Assembly (NCBI RefSeq): GCF_000517105.1
Contig: NZ_KI912148.1
Location: forward strand, 1,966,200 to 2,030,199
DNA: 64,000 bases
Direction of reading: 5' to 3'
Source: Fischerella sp. PCC 9605
Lineage (GTDB): Bacteria; Cyanobacteriota; Cyanobacteriia; Cyanobacteriales; Nostocaceae
Part shown: in pieces, positions 45,882 through 55,639 of the stretch
Layout: every line of letters begins with the position of its first letter
Numbering within the stretch: the first letter of the stretch is position 1
The notes under the pieces: generated by a model
What the model was told of the DNA's origin: nothing
Database searches by the model: none
The model's input: only the letters and a program-made list of their open reading frames with translations
Position numbers and translations under genes: made by a program

Positions 45882-45918
45882 AGAACTTACACATATAAAC
45901 TTTGTGTAAGTTCTTTCC
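45882..45918 (+). promoter_or_regulatory. Leader hairpin before the 2419-residue gene
   Basis: AGAACTTACACA pairs perfectly over 12 bp with TGTGTAAGTTCT and is followed by TTCC. 71 bp before the ATG at 45989. Partner of the hairpin at 43824. Confidence 0.6.
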
Positions 45919-45988
45919 TTCATTCTGTTTTACTAAGCGACAAAACGAAAAGTTTTACACCACATGAACTAGTAACTAGGAAAAAAAT

Positions 45989-48900
45989 ATGCAGCCACAA
46001 TGGGATAACTATTTACAGACATACACTAACAAAGCTTATCAGTATACAACTCTGGTCGAGCATACAGGGGTATTGATATCCTTTGCAATGGACAGCGTTC
46101 GCCGCATCTATTACACTGTTCTTGACCAACAAAATGACCCCCAACCCATTGATGCCAGAAATTGGTCGCCTTCACCCCAAGAATTGATTTTTCCCAACGA
46201 AATTACTCAAGTTGGGTTTGGTATTCTTCCCAATAAAGTTTTACCAACTGTCAGAAGCAACGATCAACCTGCTATTAACCCTTCAGAAATCGATTTATTT
46301 CGTTCAACAACCGCAAGGCTAACAGCAGACGCACCGTTTCAAGTATTGAGTGACGGACAATATATTTACCTTTTCCGTCAGTCTATCGATGGCAATAATC
46401 CTGATAATGTTACTGTCATAAATTCAGATAATCAAACACCAATTCCGATTGTTAACCAAACTCTCTTAGTAGATAGATTTATTCTCTCCGGTACGCAACT
46501 CAAAACAGCTAGAGAAGTTCGTTATCGTCGCAGTCGCCATAAAATTATTAAGAGTGGTGCTAAAGATACTTTAGGCGCTACAGATATGAATAATCGTCCA
46601 TTTTATGAGCCAACTATGGAGTTAGATTTTATCCGTAATTTGGTTGATGGACAGTTTACAGTTTTGCAAGTCCCAACGAGTATTCCTGACATTAAACGTT
46701 GGCAGATATTTGTCCATAATCAACTGACTGACAGAATTGATGCTTACAATATCGAACGTTCTGCTGATGGATTTTTTAACACTCAAGGTACAGAAAGTCC
46801 AGATGCATTTGAGAAGATGGGTTATGCAGAAACAGCGTTAAGGCTGGATGCTGATACCTATATTGCAGGTAAAGCGCAAGTCCTCAACAAAAAAGAGTTT
46901 AATATTTCTGCTTGGATTAAACCAGAAACTACTGGTGTGATTTACTCAGAAGGAACACCAGAAGCAGTTTTCCAAATCAGCTTGGTAGAAACTCAGTTAA
47001 ATACTGATGGACAAGTTGTTCCTGGTTATGGGGTGCAGGTAACTGCTAACTCCAAGACAGTCACCTCTGCTGCTAATGTCATCAAAATTGGGCAATGGAA
47101 CCATATTAGTATTTCTGTTGCCCCAGCTCCAGATGCCATAAATCCACCCGCAAATTCTGGTGTAGTGAAAATTCAGGTTGGTGATGCGGTTGTTAATGGT
47201 GATGGGGAGGAGAATCAATATTTATTGTTTCCCACGACTTCCGAGGCGACAACTTACATGGTTGTGGGGAGAAATGTCGGTTCGCTGTACGGTGGATCGC
47301 AATCCGCCTCGCCTATTGTTGCAACTGTTGATGAATTATCGATTTGGGAACGGGAACGTTCCGAAATTGAAGTTACCAAAACTAAAAAGTTTCGCAAGGC
47401 GGGGAATGAACCAGGTTTACTTACCTATTGGCAGTTTGACGAAGGAAACGGCACAACTGTTTACGATCGCACAGACGCGCTGAACAATGGTAGTATCCAG
47501 GGACAACCGCAGTGGGTGCAATCTGACGCACCTGTGGGCGATAACCCGGGTATCCAACGAACGAGTTTTGGATTTGGCGATCGCACTGTTGCAGGTAAAG
47601 GTATCTCTGCTTTGCTGTATTATCAGCAAGAAGAACTACCTTCGGGACATAATGGCACACCTGCACCCGTCAAGCAAAATGCCCGTGTGATGGTGGCGGT
47701 AGCAACAGCAAGTGAAAACGATGATAAGAAGAAAATTGCCGTCCTTGACTTTGCTGTTAGTAAACGAGGTCGTTTGTCGCAGATTCCCGATAATATTCGT
47801 CTCCCGTTAATAGAAACCAAGACAAAAGATCCGAATACCTTTATTAACCAAATCATTCAATTAGAACAAACAGACATCCTCAATACACAACGGGAAATTG
47901 CATCTCTCAATCAACAAATTTCTACTCAACAAGCAACAATCCAAAGACTGATTAGAGATAGGACAAATAGAGAACAACTTAAAGCAAATCTAGAAAATGG
48001 TAAAGGCGTTACAGGATATTCTCAGCCTGGATTTACAGGTGTTAGTCAGAGGTTAGGGATAGGTGAACATCCGACTTTGCGGATTGCAATTAACTCCGTG
48101 AAACCAGATCCAGGTTTGTATATCCTCCTGTATGAACAACCAAACTTCCAAGGATCTTCCCGCGCCCAATATGAGGACGAAAATAGATTAGGTAGCACTT
48201 ATTTTCTGAGTAATTACATGAGTGCGAAGGTGCTGCCTACTTCGAGTTTCCAGTATCAACTGAATTTATACAACTCAGAAATTGCCAACATCAACCAACA
48301 AATCACCAACATTCAAACGGTAATTATTCCCAACTTAAATAAGCAGCTAACAGCACAAACAGAACATCTGCAAAACTTACAAGCACAACTGGCTGATTTA
48401 CGCGCCCAACTGCAAGGTAAGTTTGCTTTTCCCATGCAGTTAATCCATATTGACTCCAATGGTTTTAATCTGGTGGGTGGACTGCTAGATTTTGCTTGGA
48501 CAAATGATGCACCGCAACTATTTGAAAGTGCAAATGGAATGCTGCGGTTGTATTTCCGGGGTAGTGCAGATCAGTTTTTTGCTGTCACCTACGACACCAA
48601 TGTTGCCCGTGCTAGCATTTCACTTTCTAATAGCGTGGAACTGCGCGAACGTTCTCCAGGACTGGGACGCAGCGAAATAAAAGTGGTTATGGGCAGTGAT
48701 GCCAATCCCGACGGCACTACTGTCAATATTACCGATGGGGCAGATGCCAATACTTGCAGTGTCACCCTAGAAAATAGCTTGCTGAAAATTACAGAAACTT
48801 GGGAACGAGTCCCCCGCAGTCCGATGGGATTGGCACGGGTGTTGAGTGGAAAAGCGCGGGATGTCGTATATCTCGGTCGTTTGGGTGCAGATGTGACGGG

Positions 48901-51900
48901 TACGGTTGATACAATTACCCTAGCGGAACCTGTGAGTCAACGTTACGAACAGGGTGCAACGCTGGTGATTGGCGAAGGAACTATTGCCTTAAGGAAAGCG
49001 ATCGCACCTGGCGATAAAGAAATTACCATTGCCAAAACTACCTTTACAGATACCTTGCCTGCTGGTACAACCATCAACTTGATTGAGTACGATTATGACC
49101 GTTACAGCAACTTCAGCAATACAGGCACTCTCATGAATGCCCCTTATAATCTCAAATACGGTTCTGTTCTGGTAGAAGTCGCTGGAGTAACAAACGCAGG
49201 TAATATTGAAAATCTCGCTACTCGTCCCCTTACCGGATTATCTCAGCCCAACACTTGGATTACCAACACCCCAGGCAATGCCCTGCAAATTCGGAATGGA
49301 CATTTAAGCGGCGATGCTACCGAGTTATCACACCAAGGCGACATTTCCCTAGAAGCTTGGATTCGTCCCGACAAGGAAATTTCTCGTAACGTTACTTGGA
49401 TTGTCTCTCAAAATTCTCCCACATCTAGGTATTGTTTGGGGGTTCAAGGACAGCCTGTAAATTCTGCCCTGCAATTTAACGGACAGAGTGATTATATCCA
49501 AGCCGCTAACATTAACTTGGCGAATCAATCCTTCACAGTCGAATTTTGGGCAAAACGAGATTCCGCCAGCCTTAATGCTTTCTTCTCAGCAGTTCTCACC
49601 CAAGGAAAACCCACCAATAATAACCAACTGCACTTCGGTTTCCGCCAGAATGGAGTCTTTAGCTTTGCCTTTTATGGCAACGATTTAAATACACCGACTG
49701 GTGTTGCGAATGATACTAATTGGCATCACTGGGCTTGTACTTTTGATGCCCAAAGCCGCAAGCGCATCATTTACAGAGATGGGACGCTTGTTGCTGAAGA
49801 TACAGCCACAGCAGCTTACCAAGGTACAGGGGCATTACTCATTGCTACAATTGAGAATCCCACAAAACAGTTCTATTTCCAAGGTGCAATTGATGAAATT
49901 CGGATTTGGGGAAAAGTACGTAGCCAAGCTGAGATTAATAATACTAGAGATTGCCGTTTAAATGGTAATGAATCAGGACTGCGGGCTTATTATCATTTTG
50001 AAGATAGAACAGCAAGCGATCGCACTGGTAACACCGCCAATGATGGGCAAATTTTCGGCACTCTCCCTAGAGTAGAATCAGGGCTGACAGCCTACAACGT
50101 TGTAGCAGGGGTAAGAAACCGCTACGTCACCACCACTGAACCAATGTGGACAAATTCTTGGGAACACATCGCAGCTACCTACGCCGAAGCTTATGCCCTG
50201 CGATTCAATGGTGTAAATAGTTACCTCGATTGTGGCAATCAAGTTTCCTTGGGGGTAGATAATCAACTCACTATTGAACTTACCGTAACTTTACCTGCTG
50301 TAGATCGGGCGTTCTACCCGTTGTTACAAAAAGGCAGAATTGGCAGAGACAACCCCGAACTCACCTGTTGGCTATACCTCAGACGGGATTCTGCTTCTAG
50401 CTATAGCCTGTGTTTTGGTTACGAAGATAATCAATCACAGCCACACCTTGTTATCGCCTCTGTCAACGCACCTACGCCTGGTACTCCTGTGAACATCGCC
50501 GTTACAGGCAGGCAGAGTGATAACGGTTACACAATTAACCTGTACTGGAACGGAGAATTACGGAAAACTGAACTCGTTGCTGGTAGCGGTAAACCAGTCA
50601 CCAATTTACAACCCCTAGAAGTTGGTAAGTGTGATGGTATACCCCAAGGGACAACAATTGCCAATGGTTATCCTCGCTATCTGTTGGGAACCATCAGCGC
50701 CTTGCGTGTGTGGAACCGGGCTTTAGCTAGGAACGAATTGCACCAAAGCAACAGCGATCGCGATAAATTAGCGGGTGAGTGGCGATTTAATGAAGGTTCA
50801 GGTAACACTACTGCCAATTTAATTGGCAACAATGAAGCCAGAATCATCGGTGCAACCTGGGTTCCTGACCCTTCACCAACATCTACCAAACTTGAAGTAT
50901 ACATCAACGGTATGCCGGCACAGATTGCCCCAAGAAGTGCGATCGCCCTCCCAGACAATCAGTTTACCTTGGGTCGAGATTTCCGGGGAGCAATTGATGA
51001 AGTCCGCATCTGGAAACAGTTCCGCACCCAAGAGCAAATTCTCGACAACCTATTTGGACAACTCAAGGGCGAACGGGAAAACCTGCTGGCTTACTACGAA
51101 TTTGAATCCGATCCCACAACCGCAGGTAAAGTCACTACCGTCAATGACAGCAGCCTGCGGGGGAATCACCTCACTGCTAGCAATGATGCTGATATTCAGC
51201 ATACCTTCTCCCAAGCGCCACTGTCTGATGAAATTCCCCTAGTCAGGAATGCACTGGGTAGTGTAAGTAACAGATACCAAACTAATATTACTAGCCGTCC
51301 GGCGATCGCTGAATACGCAGACATCCAAACCGCCAACGATGGCGAAATTAGGGGAGTTCACAAACGCTGTTACTGTTTTGTCCAAAATGGTCATTGGTAT
51401 CTATTGACAGGCTATAAACTCGGTAATCTCATCACCGAATGGATTAGTCAAGTACAATTTGCACCACAAATCAAAGGTTTCATCGAAGGTGCGCCCCCTG
51501 TTCCTTCCAAAAACCTTACCGCCGGGCCAATTGACGATTCTTTGCGTGACTATGTTGATACCACTTCTGTGGAATTTGTCGAAGCTGATAGCGTTTCCTA
51601 TACTCTATCCGCCAGCAAAGATAGCAGCTTCAACTCTTCGTTTGAGGGTTCCTTATCCCTAACACTAGAGCAAAGTATTGAAACAGTCATCGCTCCTTTT
51701 GGTGGCGGGATTACTATCGAACTAGCTTCTGGTGGGACTAAAATCGGTCAGTCAGTCAAATTAGACACAGAGTTGAAATGGTCGAGCAATCAGCAACAAA
51801 GTAACAAAACCAATGTCAGTAAAATGACTACAGTGGGATTAGGTGGTGCTTGGGAAGACTCAGATATCAACAGACGGCTAAACAAAGCTATGGCTCGCCG

Positions 51901-53248
51901 TTACCAACCATCGAATGTAGGATTTGCTCTGGTAGAATCAGAAACTGCTGATGTGTATGCTATTCGTTTGGCGCATAATCGTGCTTTAGTTGCCTTCCGG
52001 ATGGTTCCCAATCCCGATATTCCCAAGGATACCAATATTATCCCCTTCCCCATCAACCCCCGCTACACCAAACAAGGCACACTCGATGGTGCTGTAGGAT
52101 ACGACCAAAACGGCAAGGTATTAGATCCGGATTATCCCGAAGCTACTACCTACGGCGAGTACAGTTACTTCAAACCCAGCGAAGCTTACGCCTTACGTCA
52201 ACGTATCCAAGCCGAAGAAACTCGCTTGCGTACCTACTATGAGGACTTCCGCACCACACCCCCCGGTGCTACAGGTGTTCTAGCTGGCGGAGTGAGTGGG
52301 GCGATCGCCGGATTAGCAGGTGGTGGGCCGATTGTTGCAGCTGCTGGAGTGGCGATCGGTGGTTTAGTCGATGCTTTGACTTCCAACAACGATTTACCAG
52401 AACAATATAGTAAACGTAACTTAGTCAACAGCTATGTCTGGACAGCCGATGGTGGACTCTATGCTGAGTCTACAGAAACAACGGATGTGCAACAAGAAAG
52501 CACCAGTGGAGCCTACAGTTTTACAGGTAGTACAACCACCAGTGCTTCCGGTTCCTTTGGATTGTTTGGTGCAGAATTTGATTTTGAGGTGAAAGGGTCT
52601 TTTGGTGGTAGCCTCAACCTCACCAAAGCCAAAACAAAGGAAGCCAGCCAATCTTTTAGAATCAACCTGAAAAACAACACCCAAGGCGATTTACAGAGAT
52701 TTAGGCTGGATGAGCGGGGTAACTTGGTGCGGGATGAAGCCGGTCGTCCCATACGGGAATACGATGCGAATGGCAATCCTTTGGATGCTCCCGGTAAAGT
52801 CAACGCTTATCGCTTCTTGAGCTTCTACCTCACCCCAGATACACAGAATTACGACGCTTTCTTTAATAACGTCGTCGATCCCATCTGGTTAGAGGAGAAT
52901 AATTCTCCCAATGCTCAAGCACTCCGCCAAGCGCGACAACCCCAAGGGGGCCCCGCTTGCTGGCGCATCTTCCACCGCGTCACCTTTGTCAGCCGCATTT
53001 TACCAGAGTTCCCCGATCCCACAGCGCCACCTCTAGATCGGGCAATTCAGAATACGGACTTAAGTAGCAGTTACGAATTAATCAAGTTAATTGAGCCTTT
53101 TGTCCGTAATGCTACGGCTAATGCTGGAGAATTCGATGCTGCTGTCAGGAATGCGATCCATGTCTATTTGCCAGAGTTATCAGAGAGTTTGACTCAGGAG
53201 GTTGTGTTGGCGTTAGCTAATTATTTCGATGTGGAGGGAGTAAATTAA
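45989..53248 (+). CDS. Giant LamG-domain protein
   Basis: A 2419-residue protein without an obvious signal peptide. By eye: an N-terminal beta region (1-270); LamG/concanavalin-like domain 1 (about 279-510); coiled coil (617-667); a beta/gamma-crystallin-like part (about 671-735, with GYSQPGFTGVSQRL and YEQPNFQGSS); a second coiled coil (758-811); four further LamG-like domains (about 1089-1735) marked by repeated AIDE(V/I)RIW and LxAYYxFE motifs; then a C-terminal region with a Ser/Gly-rich beta stretch, a hydrophobic Gly/Ala segment (about 2093-2131, GVLAGGVSGAIAGLAGGGP) that could enter a membrane, and a helical end. LamG domains bind glycans or proteins. An adhesin or a toxin-like membrane-active protein is inferred; the substrate and export route are unknown. 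Confidence 0.88.
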   Translation: MQPQWDNYLQTYTNKAYQYTTLVEHTGVLISFAMDSVRRIYYTVLDQQNDPQPIDARNWSPSPQELIFPNEITQVGFGILPNKVLPTVRSNDQPAINPSEIDLFRSTTARLTADAPFQVLSDGQYIYLFRQSIDGNNPDNVTVINSDNQTPIPIVNQTLLVDRFILSGTQLKTAREVRYRRSRHKIIKSGAKDTLGATDMNNRPFYEPTMELDFIRNLVDGQFTVLQVPTSIPDIKRWQIFVHNQLTDRIDAYNIERSADGFFNTQGTESPDAFEKMGYAETALRLDADTYIAGKAQVLNKKEFNISAWIKPETTGVIYSEGTPEAVFQISLVETQLNTDGQVVPGYGVQVTANSKTVTSAANVIKIGQWNHISISVAPAPDAINPPANSGVVKIQVGDAVVNGDGEENQYLLFPTTSEATTYMVVGRNVGSLYGGSQSASPIVATVDELSIWERERSEIEVTKTKKFRKAGNEPGLLTYWQFDEGNGTTVYDRTDALNNGSIQGQPQWVQSDAPVGDNPGIQRTSFGFGDRTVAGKGISALLYYQQEELPSGHNGTPAPVKQNARVMVAVATASENDDKKKIAVLDFAVSKRGRLSQIPDNIRLPLIETKTKDPNTFINQIIQLEQTDILNTQREIASLNQQISTQQATIQRLIRDRTNREQLKANLENGKGVTGYSQPGFTGVSQRLGIGEHPTLRIAINSVKPDPGLYILLYEQPNFQGSSRAQYEDENRLGSTYFLSNYMSAKVLPTSSFQYQLNLYNSEIANINQQITNIQTVIIPNLNKQLTAQTEHLQNLQAQLADLRAQLQGKFAFPMQLIHIDSNGFNLVGGLLDFAWTNDAPQLFESANGMLRLYFRGSADQFFAVTYDTNVARASISLSNSVELRERSPGLGRSEIKVVMGSDANPDGTTVNITDGADANTCSVTLENSLLKITETWERVPRSPMGLARVLSGKARDVVYLGRLGADVTGTVDTITLAEPVSQRYEQGATLVIGEGTIALRKAIAPGDKEITIAKTTFTDTLPAGTTINLIEYDYDRYSNFSNTGTLMNAPYNLKYGSVLVEVAGVTNAGNIENLATRPLTGLSQPNTWITNTPGNALQIRNGHLSGDATELSHQGDISLEAWIRPDKEISRNVTWIVSQNSPTSRYCLGVQGQPVNSALQFNGQSDYIQAANINLANQSFTVEFWAKRDSASLNAFFSAVLTQGKPTNNNQLHFGFRQNGVFSFAFYGNDLNTPTGVANDTNWHHWACTFDAQSRKRIIYRDGTLVAEDTATAAYQGTGALLIATIENPTKQFYFQGAIDEIRIWGKVRSQAEINNTRDCRLNGNESGLRAYYHFEDRTASDRTGNTANDGQIFGTLPRVESGLTAYNVVAGVRNRYVTTTEPMWTNSWEHIAATYAEAYALRFNGVNSYLDCGNQVSLGVDNQLTIELTVTLPAVDRAFYPLLQKGRIGRDNPELTCWLYLRRDSASSYSLCFGYEDNQSQPHLVIASVNAPTPGTPVNIAVTGRQSDNGYTINLYWNGELRKTELVAGSGKPVTNLQPLEVGKCDGIPQGTTIANGYPRYLLGTISALRVWNRALARNELHQSNSDRDKLAGEWRFNEGSGNTTANLIGNNEARIIGATWVPDPSPTSTKLEVYINGMPAQIAPRSAIALPDNQFTLGRDFRGAIDEVRIWKQFRTQEQILDNLFGQLKGERENLLAYYEFESDPTTAGKVTTVNDSSLRGNHLTASNDADIQHTFSQAPLSDEIPLVRNALGSVSNRYQTNITSRPAIAEYADIQTANDGEIRGVHKRCYCFVQNGHWYLLTGYKLGNLITEWISQVQFAPQIKGFIEGAPPVPSKNLTAGPIDDSLRDYVDTTSVEFVEADSVSYTLSASKDSSFNSSFEGSLSLTLEQSIETVIAPFGGGITIELASGGTKIGQSVKLDTELKWSSNQQQSNKTNVSKMTTVGLGGAWEDSDINRRLNKAMARRYQPSNVGFALVESETADVYAIRLAHNRALVAFRMVPNPDIPKDTNIIPFPINPRYTKQGTLDGAVGYDQNGKVLDPDYPEATTYGEYSYFKPSEAYALRQRIQAEETRLRTYYEDFRTTPPGATGVLAGGVSGAIAGLAGGGPIVAAAGVAIGGLVDALTSNNDLPEQYSKRNLVNSYVWTADGGLYAESTETTDVQQESTSGAYSFTGSTTTSASGSFGLFGAEFDFEVKGSFGGSLNLTKAKTKEASQSFRINLKNNTQGDLQRFRLDERGNLVRDEAGRPIREYDANGNPLDAPGKVNAYRFLSFYLTPDTQNYDAFFNNVVDPIWLEENNSPNAQALRQARQPQGGPACWRIFHRVTFVSRILPEFPDPTAPPLDRAIQNTDLSSSYELIKLIEPFVRNATANAGEFDAAVRNAIHVYLPELSESLTQEVVLALANYFDVEGVN

Positions 53249-53283
53249 TTAACACACTCTAAATCAAAGGTAAAGTGTAGAGT

Positions 53284-53312
53284 GCGTGAGACGAAAAGCC
53301 TCACGCATTTTT
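53284..53312 (+). terminator. Terminator of the giant gene
   Basis: GCGTGAG pairs with CTCACGC around a 9-nt loop and is followed by ATTTTTAT. 36 bp after the stop codon. Confidence 0.8.
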
Positions 53313-53334
53313 ATATCCTGTTGAACAGGCAGCG

Positions 53335-53463
53335 TTGATTTATTTGATTCGTGATGGTTCTTATAATGAATTCCTTCTCACCCCACAACAGATGGAATTT
53401 TATAAGGAGCTTTGGCTTGAGCGATTATCTCAAGTCAATGAGATGACGAGTTCGGCTGCTTAG
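53335..53463 (+). pseudogene. Possible gene remnant
   Basis: A 42-codon frame from a TTG reads LIYLIRDGSYNEFLLTPQQM then EFYKELWLERLSQV and stops at TAG. Composition looks like real protein, but there is no good start. It may be the end of a gene cut off by rearrangement. No family recognised. Confidence 0.3.
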
Positions 53464-53605
53464 TGATCTATAGATCTTGAGCGAAATAAGCAGTTGGGTG
53501 AGTATGAAGTGGTCAACGTTGAATTATTCTTCGCTCTGAGCGATCGCGAGCGTAAAAATACAACAGATTTCTCAATTAATCACGGAGTACAGCCTCTTGA
53601 CATAC

Positions 53606-54841
53606 TCACCGACGTAGAACGTCGATGATTCTTGACGGCTCACAGCAACTAGCTACCGGAGTAGTCTTACAGTCGCTCCCCGTCCGTTTAAGGTCGTGCC
53701 GATGCCCCATGCCGACCATTTCTATATTTCTAGAGGCGTTTTCGTCTCTTTCTTGCTCAGTACCGCAACTCAAACAGAGTATTGAGCGAACACAAAGGTC
53801 AATTTTACCCCAACGGAAACTACAGTATGAGCATACTTGACTTGTTGGTTGCCATCTATCTATTACTCGAAAATCACGGTTAAATTTTTCTGATTTAGCT
53901 TCACAAAGGCTTCTAAATTCTCGCCATCCTTGCAAACTAATTACCCTAGACAGCCTACGGTTTCTGACCATCCCTGATACGTTTAAATCTTCCAGAACAA
54001 TTACTTGATTATCGTTAACTATTTTGGTTGATAGCTTATGTAAAAAGTCTTTTCTAGTATCAGAAATGCGGTTGTGTAGTTTAGCTATCCTTACGCGAGT
54101 TCTATTTCTTCTTTTTGAATCTTTTTGCTGACGTGCTAATTTTCGCTGCAATTTACGAATCTTGCGGTCATGCTTTGAGTAGTTGGGGCTTAAAGCTTTT
54201 TCTCCATTACTCATTACAGCAAAAGTTTTCACACCTAAATCAACACCTATGCTTTGGTTTTTGGCAACAGTAAGATTGGGTTCAACTTCTACTACAAAAC
54301 TCAAGAAATAGCGATTAGCACAATCTTTGATTACCGTGACTGAACTAGGTTCAGACGGTAATTCTCTTGACCAAACTGGTTTGATTGTCCCAATTTTAGC
54401 TAAATAAACTTCCCTATCTTTTACAGAGAAACCTGCTTTAGTAAACTCGGCTGATTGCGAGTTAGTCTTTTTCTTGAATCTAGGCACACCAACCTTACCA
54501 CCCAATATTTTCCCATTACGAGAATTGAAAAAGTTTTTGTAAGCAACATCTAAGTACCTAAGAGACTGTTGCAATGGCACTGAAGAAACCTCAGACAACC
54601 ATTTTCTTTCATCAGTCTTTTTAGATTGGGTAAGCATTGCTGAGAGTTTGTTATACCCTGGCAATTTTTCAGATTGTTTGCAAAAAGCTAGAGCGTCATT
54701 CCAGACAACCCTAACGCAGCCAAACAACCGAGCTAAACTCTGCTGTTGTTGGTCTGTTGGGTAAAATCTATACTGATATCTAGCTTTCATTCTCTGTGCT
54801 AAAATTGGTCTGTCAAAATATATTCTACATTGGTCAGTCAA
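53606..54841 (-). CDS. tnpB: TnpB (OrfB) RNA-guided nuclease of IS605
   Basis: A 411-residue TnpB, apparently intact. N-terminal part starts RYQYRFYPTDQQQQSLARLFG. RuvC residues are present: Asp in GVDLGVKTFA (near 198), Glu in VLEDLNVSGM (near 280) and Asp in ERDENASRNIE (near 366). The zinc ribbon has Cys-x2-Cys twice (CSYC and CLSCG). TnpB family enzymes are RNA-guided DNA nucleases, ancestral to Cas12, with the guide RNA made from the element end beyond the tnpB 3' end, here leftward of 53606. The start at 54841 is possible, but the Met at 54790 (residue 18, MKARYQYRFYP) fits the family better. Confidence 0.92.
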   Translation of the reverse strand: MTDQCRIYFDRPILAQRMKARYQYRFYPTDQQQQSLARLFGCVRVVWNDALAFCKQSEKLPGYNKLSAMLTQSKKTDERKWLSEVSSVPLQQSLRYLDVAYKNFFNSRNGKILGGKVGVPRFKKKTNSQSAEFTKAGFSVKDREVYLAKIGTIKPVWSRELPSEPSSVTVIKDCANRYFLSFVVEVEPNLTVAKNQSIGVDLGVKTFAVMSNGEKALSPNYSKHDRKIRKLQRKLARQQKDSKRRNRTRVRIAKLHNRISDTRKDFLHKLSTKIVNDNQVIVLEDLNVSGMVRNRRLSRVISLQGWREFRSLCEAKSEKFNRDFRVIDRWQPTSQVCSYCSFRWGKIDLCVRSILCLSCGTEQERDENASRNIEMVGMGHRHDLKRTGSDCKTTPVASCCEPSRIIDVLRR

Positions 54842-54848
54842 AGATGAC

Positions 54849-54985
54849 CTTCGATGTAATGAATTTAAAAAAGGCGGAGCCTTTATATATATTTAACAAG
54901 CCCACTAATTTATTGGTGTGGTGGCACGGCGCAAAGCTTTGCGCCGTGCAAGGCTCCGCCTTTTTTAAATAGGAGAGACTGTGAC
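54849..54985. mobile_element. 137-bp hairpin element, copy 1
   Basis: Inserted after a TGAC (54845-54848) and itself ending in TGAC. It contains an inverted pair GGCGGAGCC/GGCTCCGCC, extended by A/T pairs, and a perfect 26-bp palindrome at 54924-54949. It splits the start codon region of tnpA. No coding capacity. It could be an IS200/IS605-mobilised palindromic element or a MITE with TGAC duplication. Confidence 0.8.
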
Positions 54986-55163
54986 AAGCGGTTTAAGACA
55001 TGAAAGACATAGTGTTTCAGACTTAAAAATACATTTGGTCTGCGTCACTAAGTATAGAATAAAGATTTTTACTTCCGAAAGTCTTGAACTAATCCACAGA
55101 TCATTTGTAGAAGTCTCTAAAAAAATGGACTTTAATGTACTTGAATTCAATGGAGAATCTGAC

Positions 55164-55300
55164 CTTCGATGTAATGAATTTAAAAAAGGCGGAGCCTTTA
55201 TATATATTTAACAAGCCCACTAATTTATTGGTGTGGTGGCACGGCGCAAAGCTTTGCGTCGTGCAAGGCTCCGCCTTTTTTAAATAGGAGAGACTGTGAC
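55164..55300. mobile_element. 137-bp hairpin element, copy 2
   Basis: Identical to copy 1 over 141 bp including the flanking TGAC, apart from one base (GCGTCG instead of GCGCCG). Same orientation, also inserted after TGAC, exactly in front of the HUH motif of tnpA. Confidence 0.85.
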
Positions 55301-55639
55301 CATGTTCATGCATTGATTGAGTTTCCACCAAAGCTCTCAATATCTCAAATTGTTAACGCACTAAAAGGCGTATCTAGCCGTAGATATGGTCAAGCTGGAT
55401 ACCCAAAACCCTATGGCAAACAAGCCTTATGGAGTCCTAGCTATTTTGTGTCTTCTGTTGGTGGTGCGCCACTTGAAGTTCTTAAAAAATACGTCCAAGA
55501 TCAAGAAAAGCCGTCCTTCTAGGACGGGGTTTTAGACCCAAAATTTCGATAACAAAGGCGATCGCGAATTACATAGCTTGTGAGTTAGTGGGCGAGCAAT
55601 GAGCTACCCTAAAAATATGATCGGTGAGGCCATCCTGCT

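Larger units (their letters stand above)
54844..55522 (+). pseudogene. tnpA: tnpA (IS200 Y1 transposase) split by a hairpin element
   Basis: Fragments at 54986-55163 and 55301-55522 belong to one IS200-type transposase. Removing the two 137-bp inserts (54849-54985 and 55164-55300) joins them to an ATG at 54844 and gives a continuous frame of 135 codons including the stop. The second junction restores the HUH motif (SDHVHALIEFPP), and the catalytic Tyr is in LKKYVQDQ near the end. As it stands, the first insert replaces the start with a GTG at 54981 and the second adds a stop, so no full TnpA can be made. Confidence 0.85.
53598..55545. mobile_element. IS200/IS605-family insertion sequence
   Basis: Divergent tnpB (minus) and tnpA (plus) as in IS605/IS608. 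Hairpins lie at both ends: CGACGT-AGA-ACGTCG at 53610-53624 and CCGTCCT-TCT-AGGACGG at 55510-55526, as expected for subterminal recognition structures. Exact ends cannot be set without an empty site. tnpA is broken by an inserted hairpin element, so the copy is not autonomous unless helped in trans. Confidence 0.75.
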
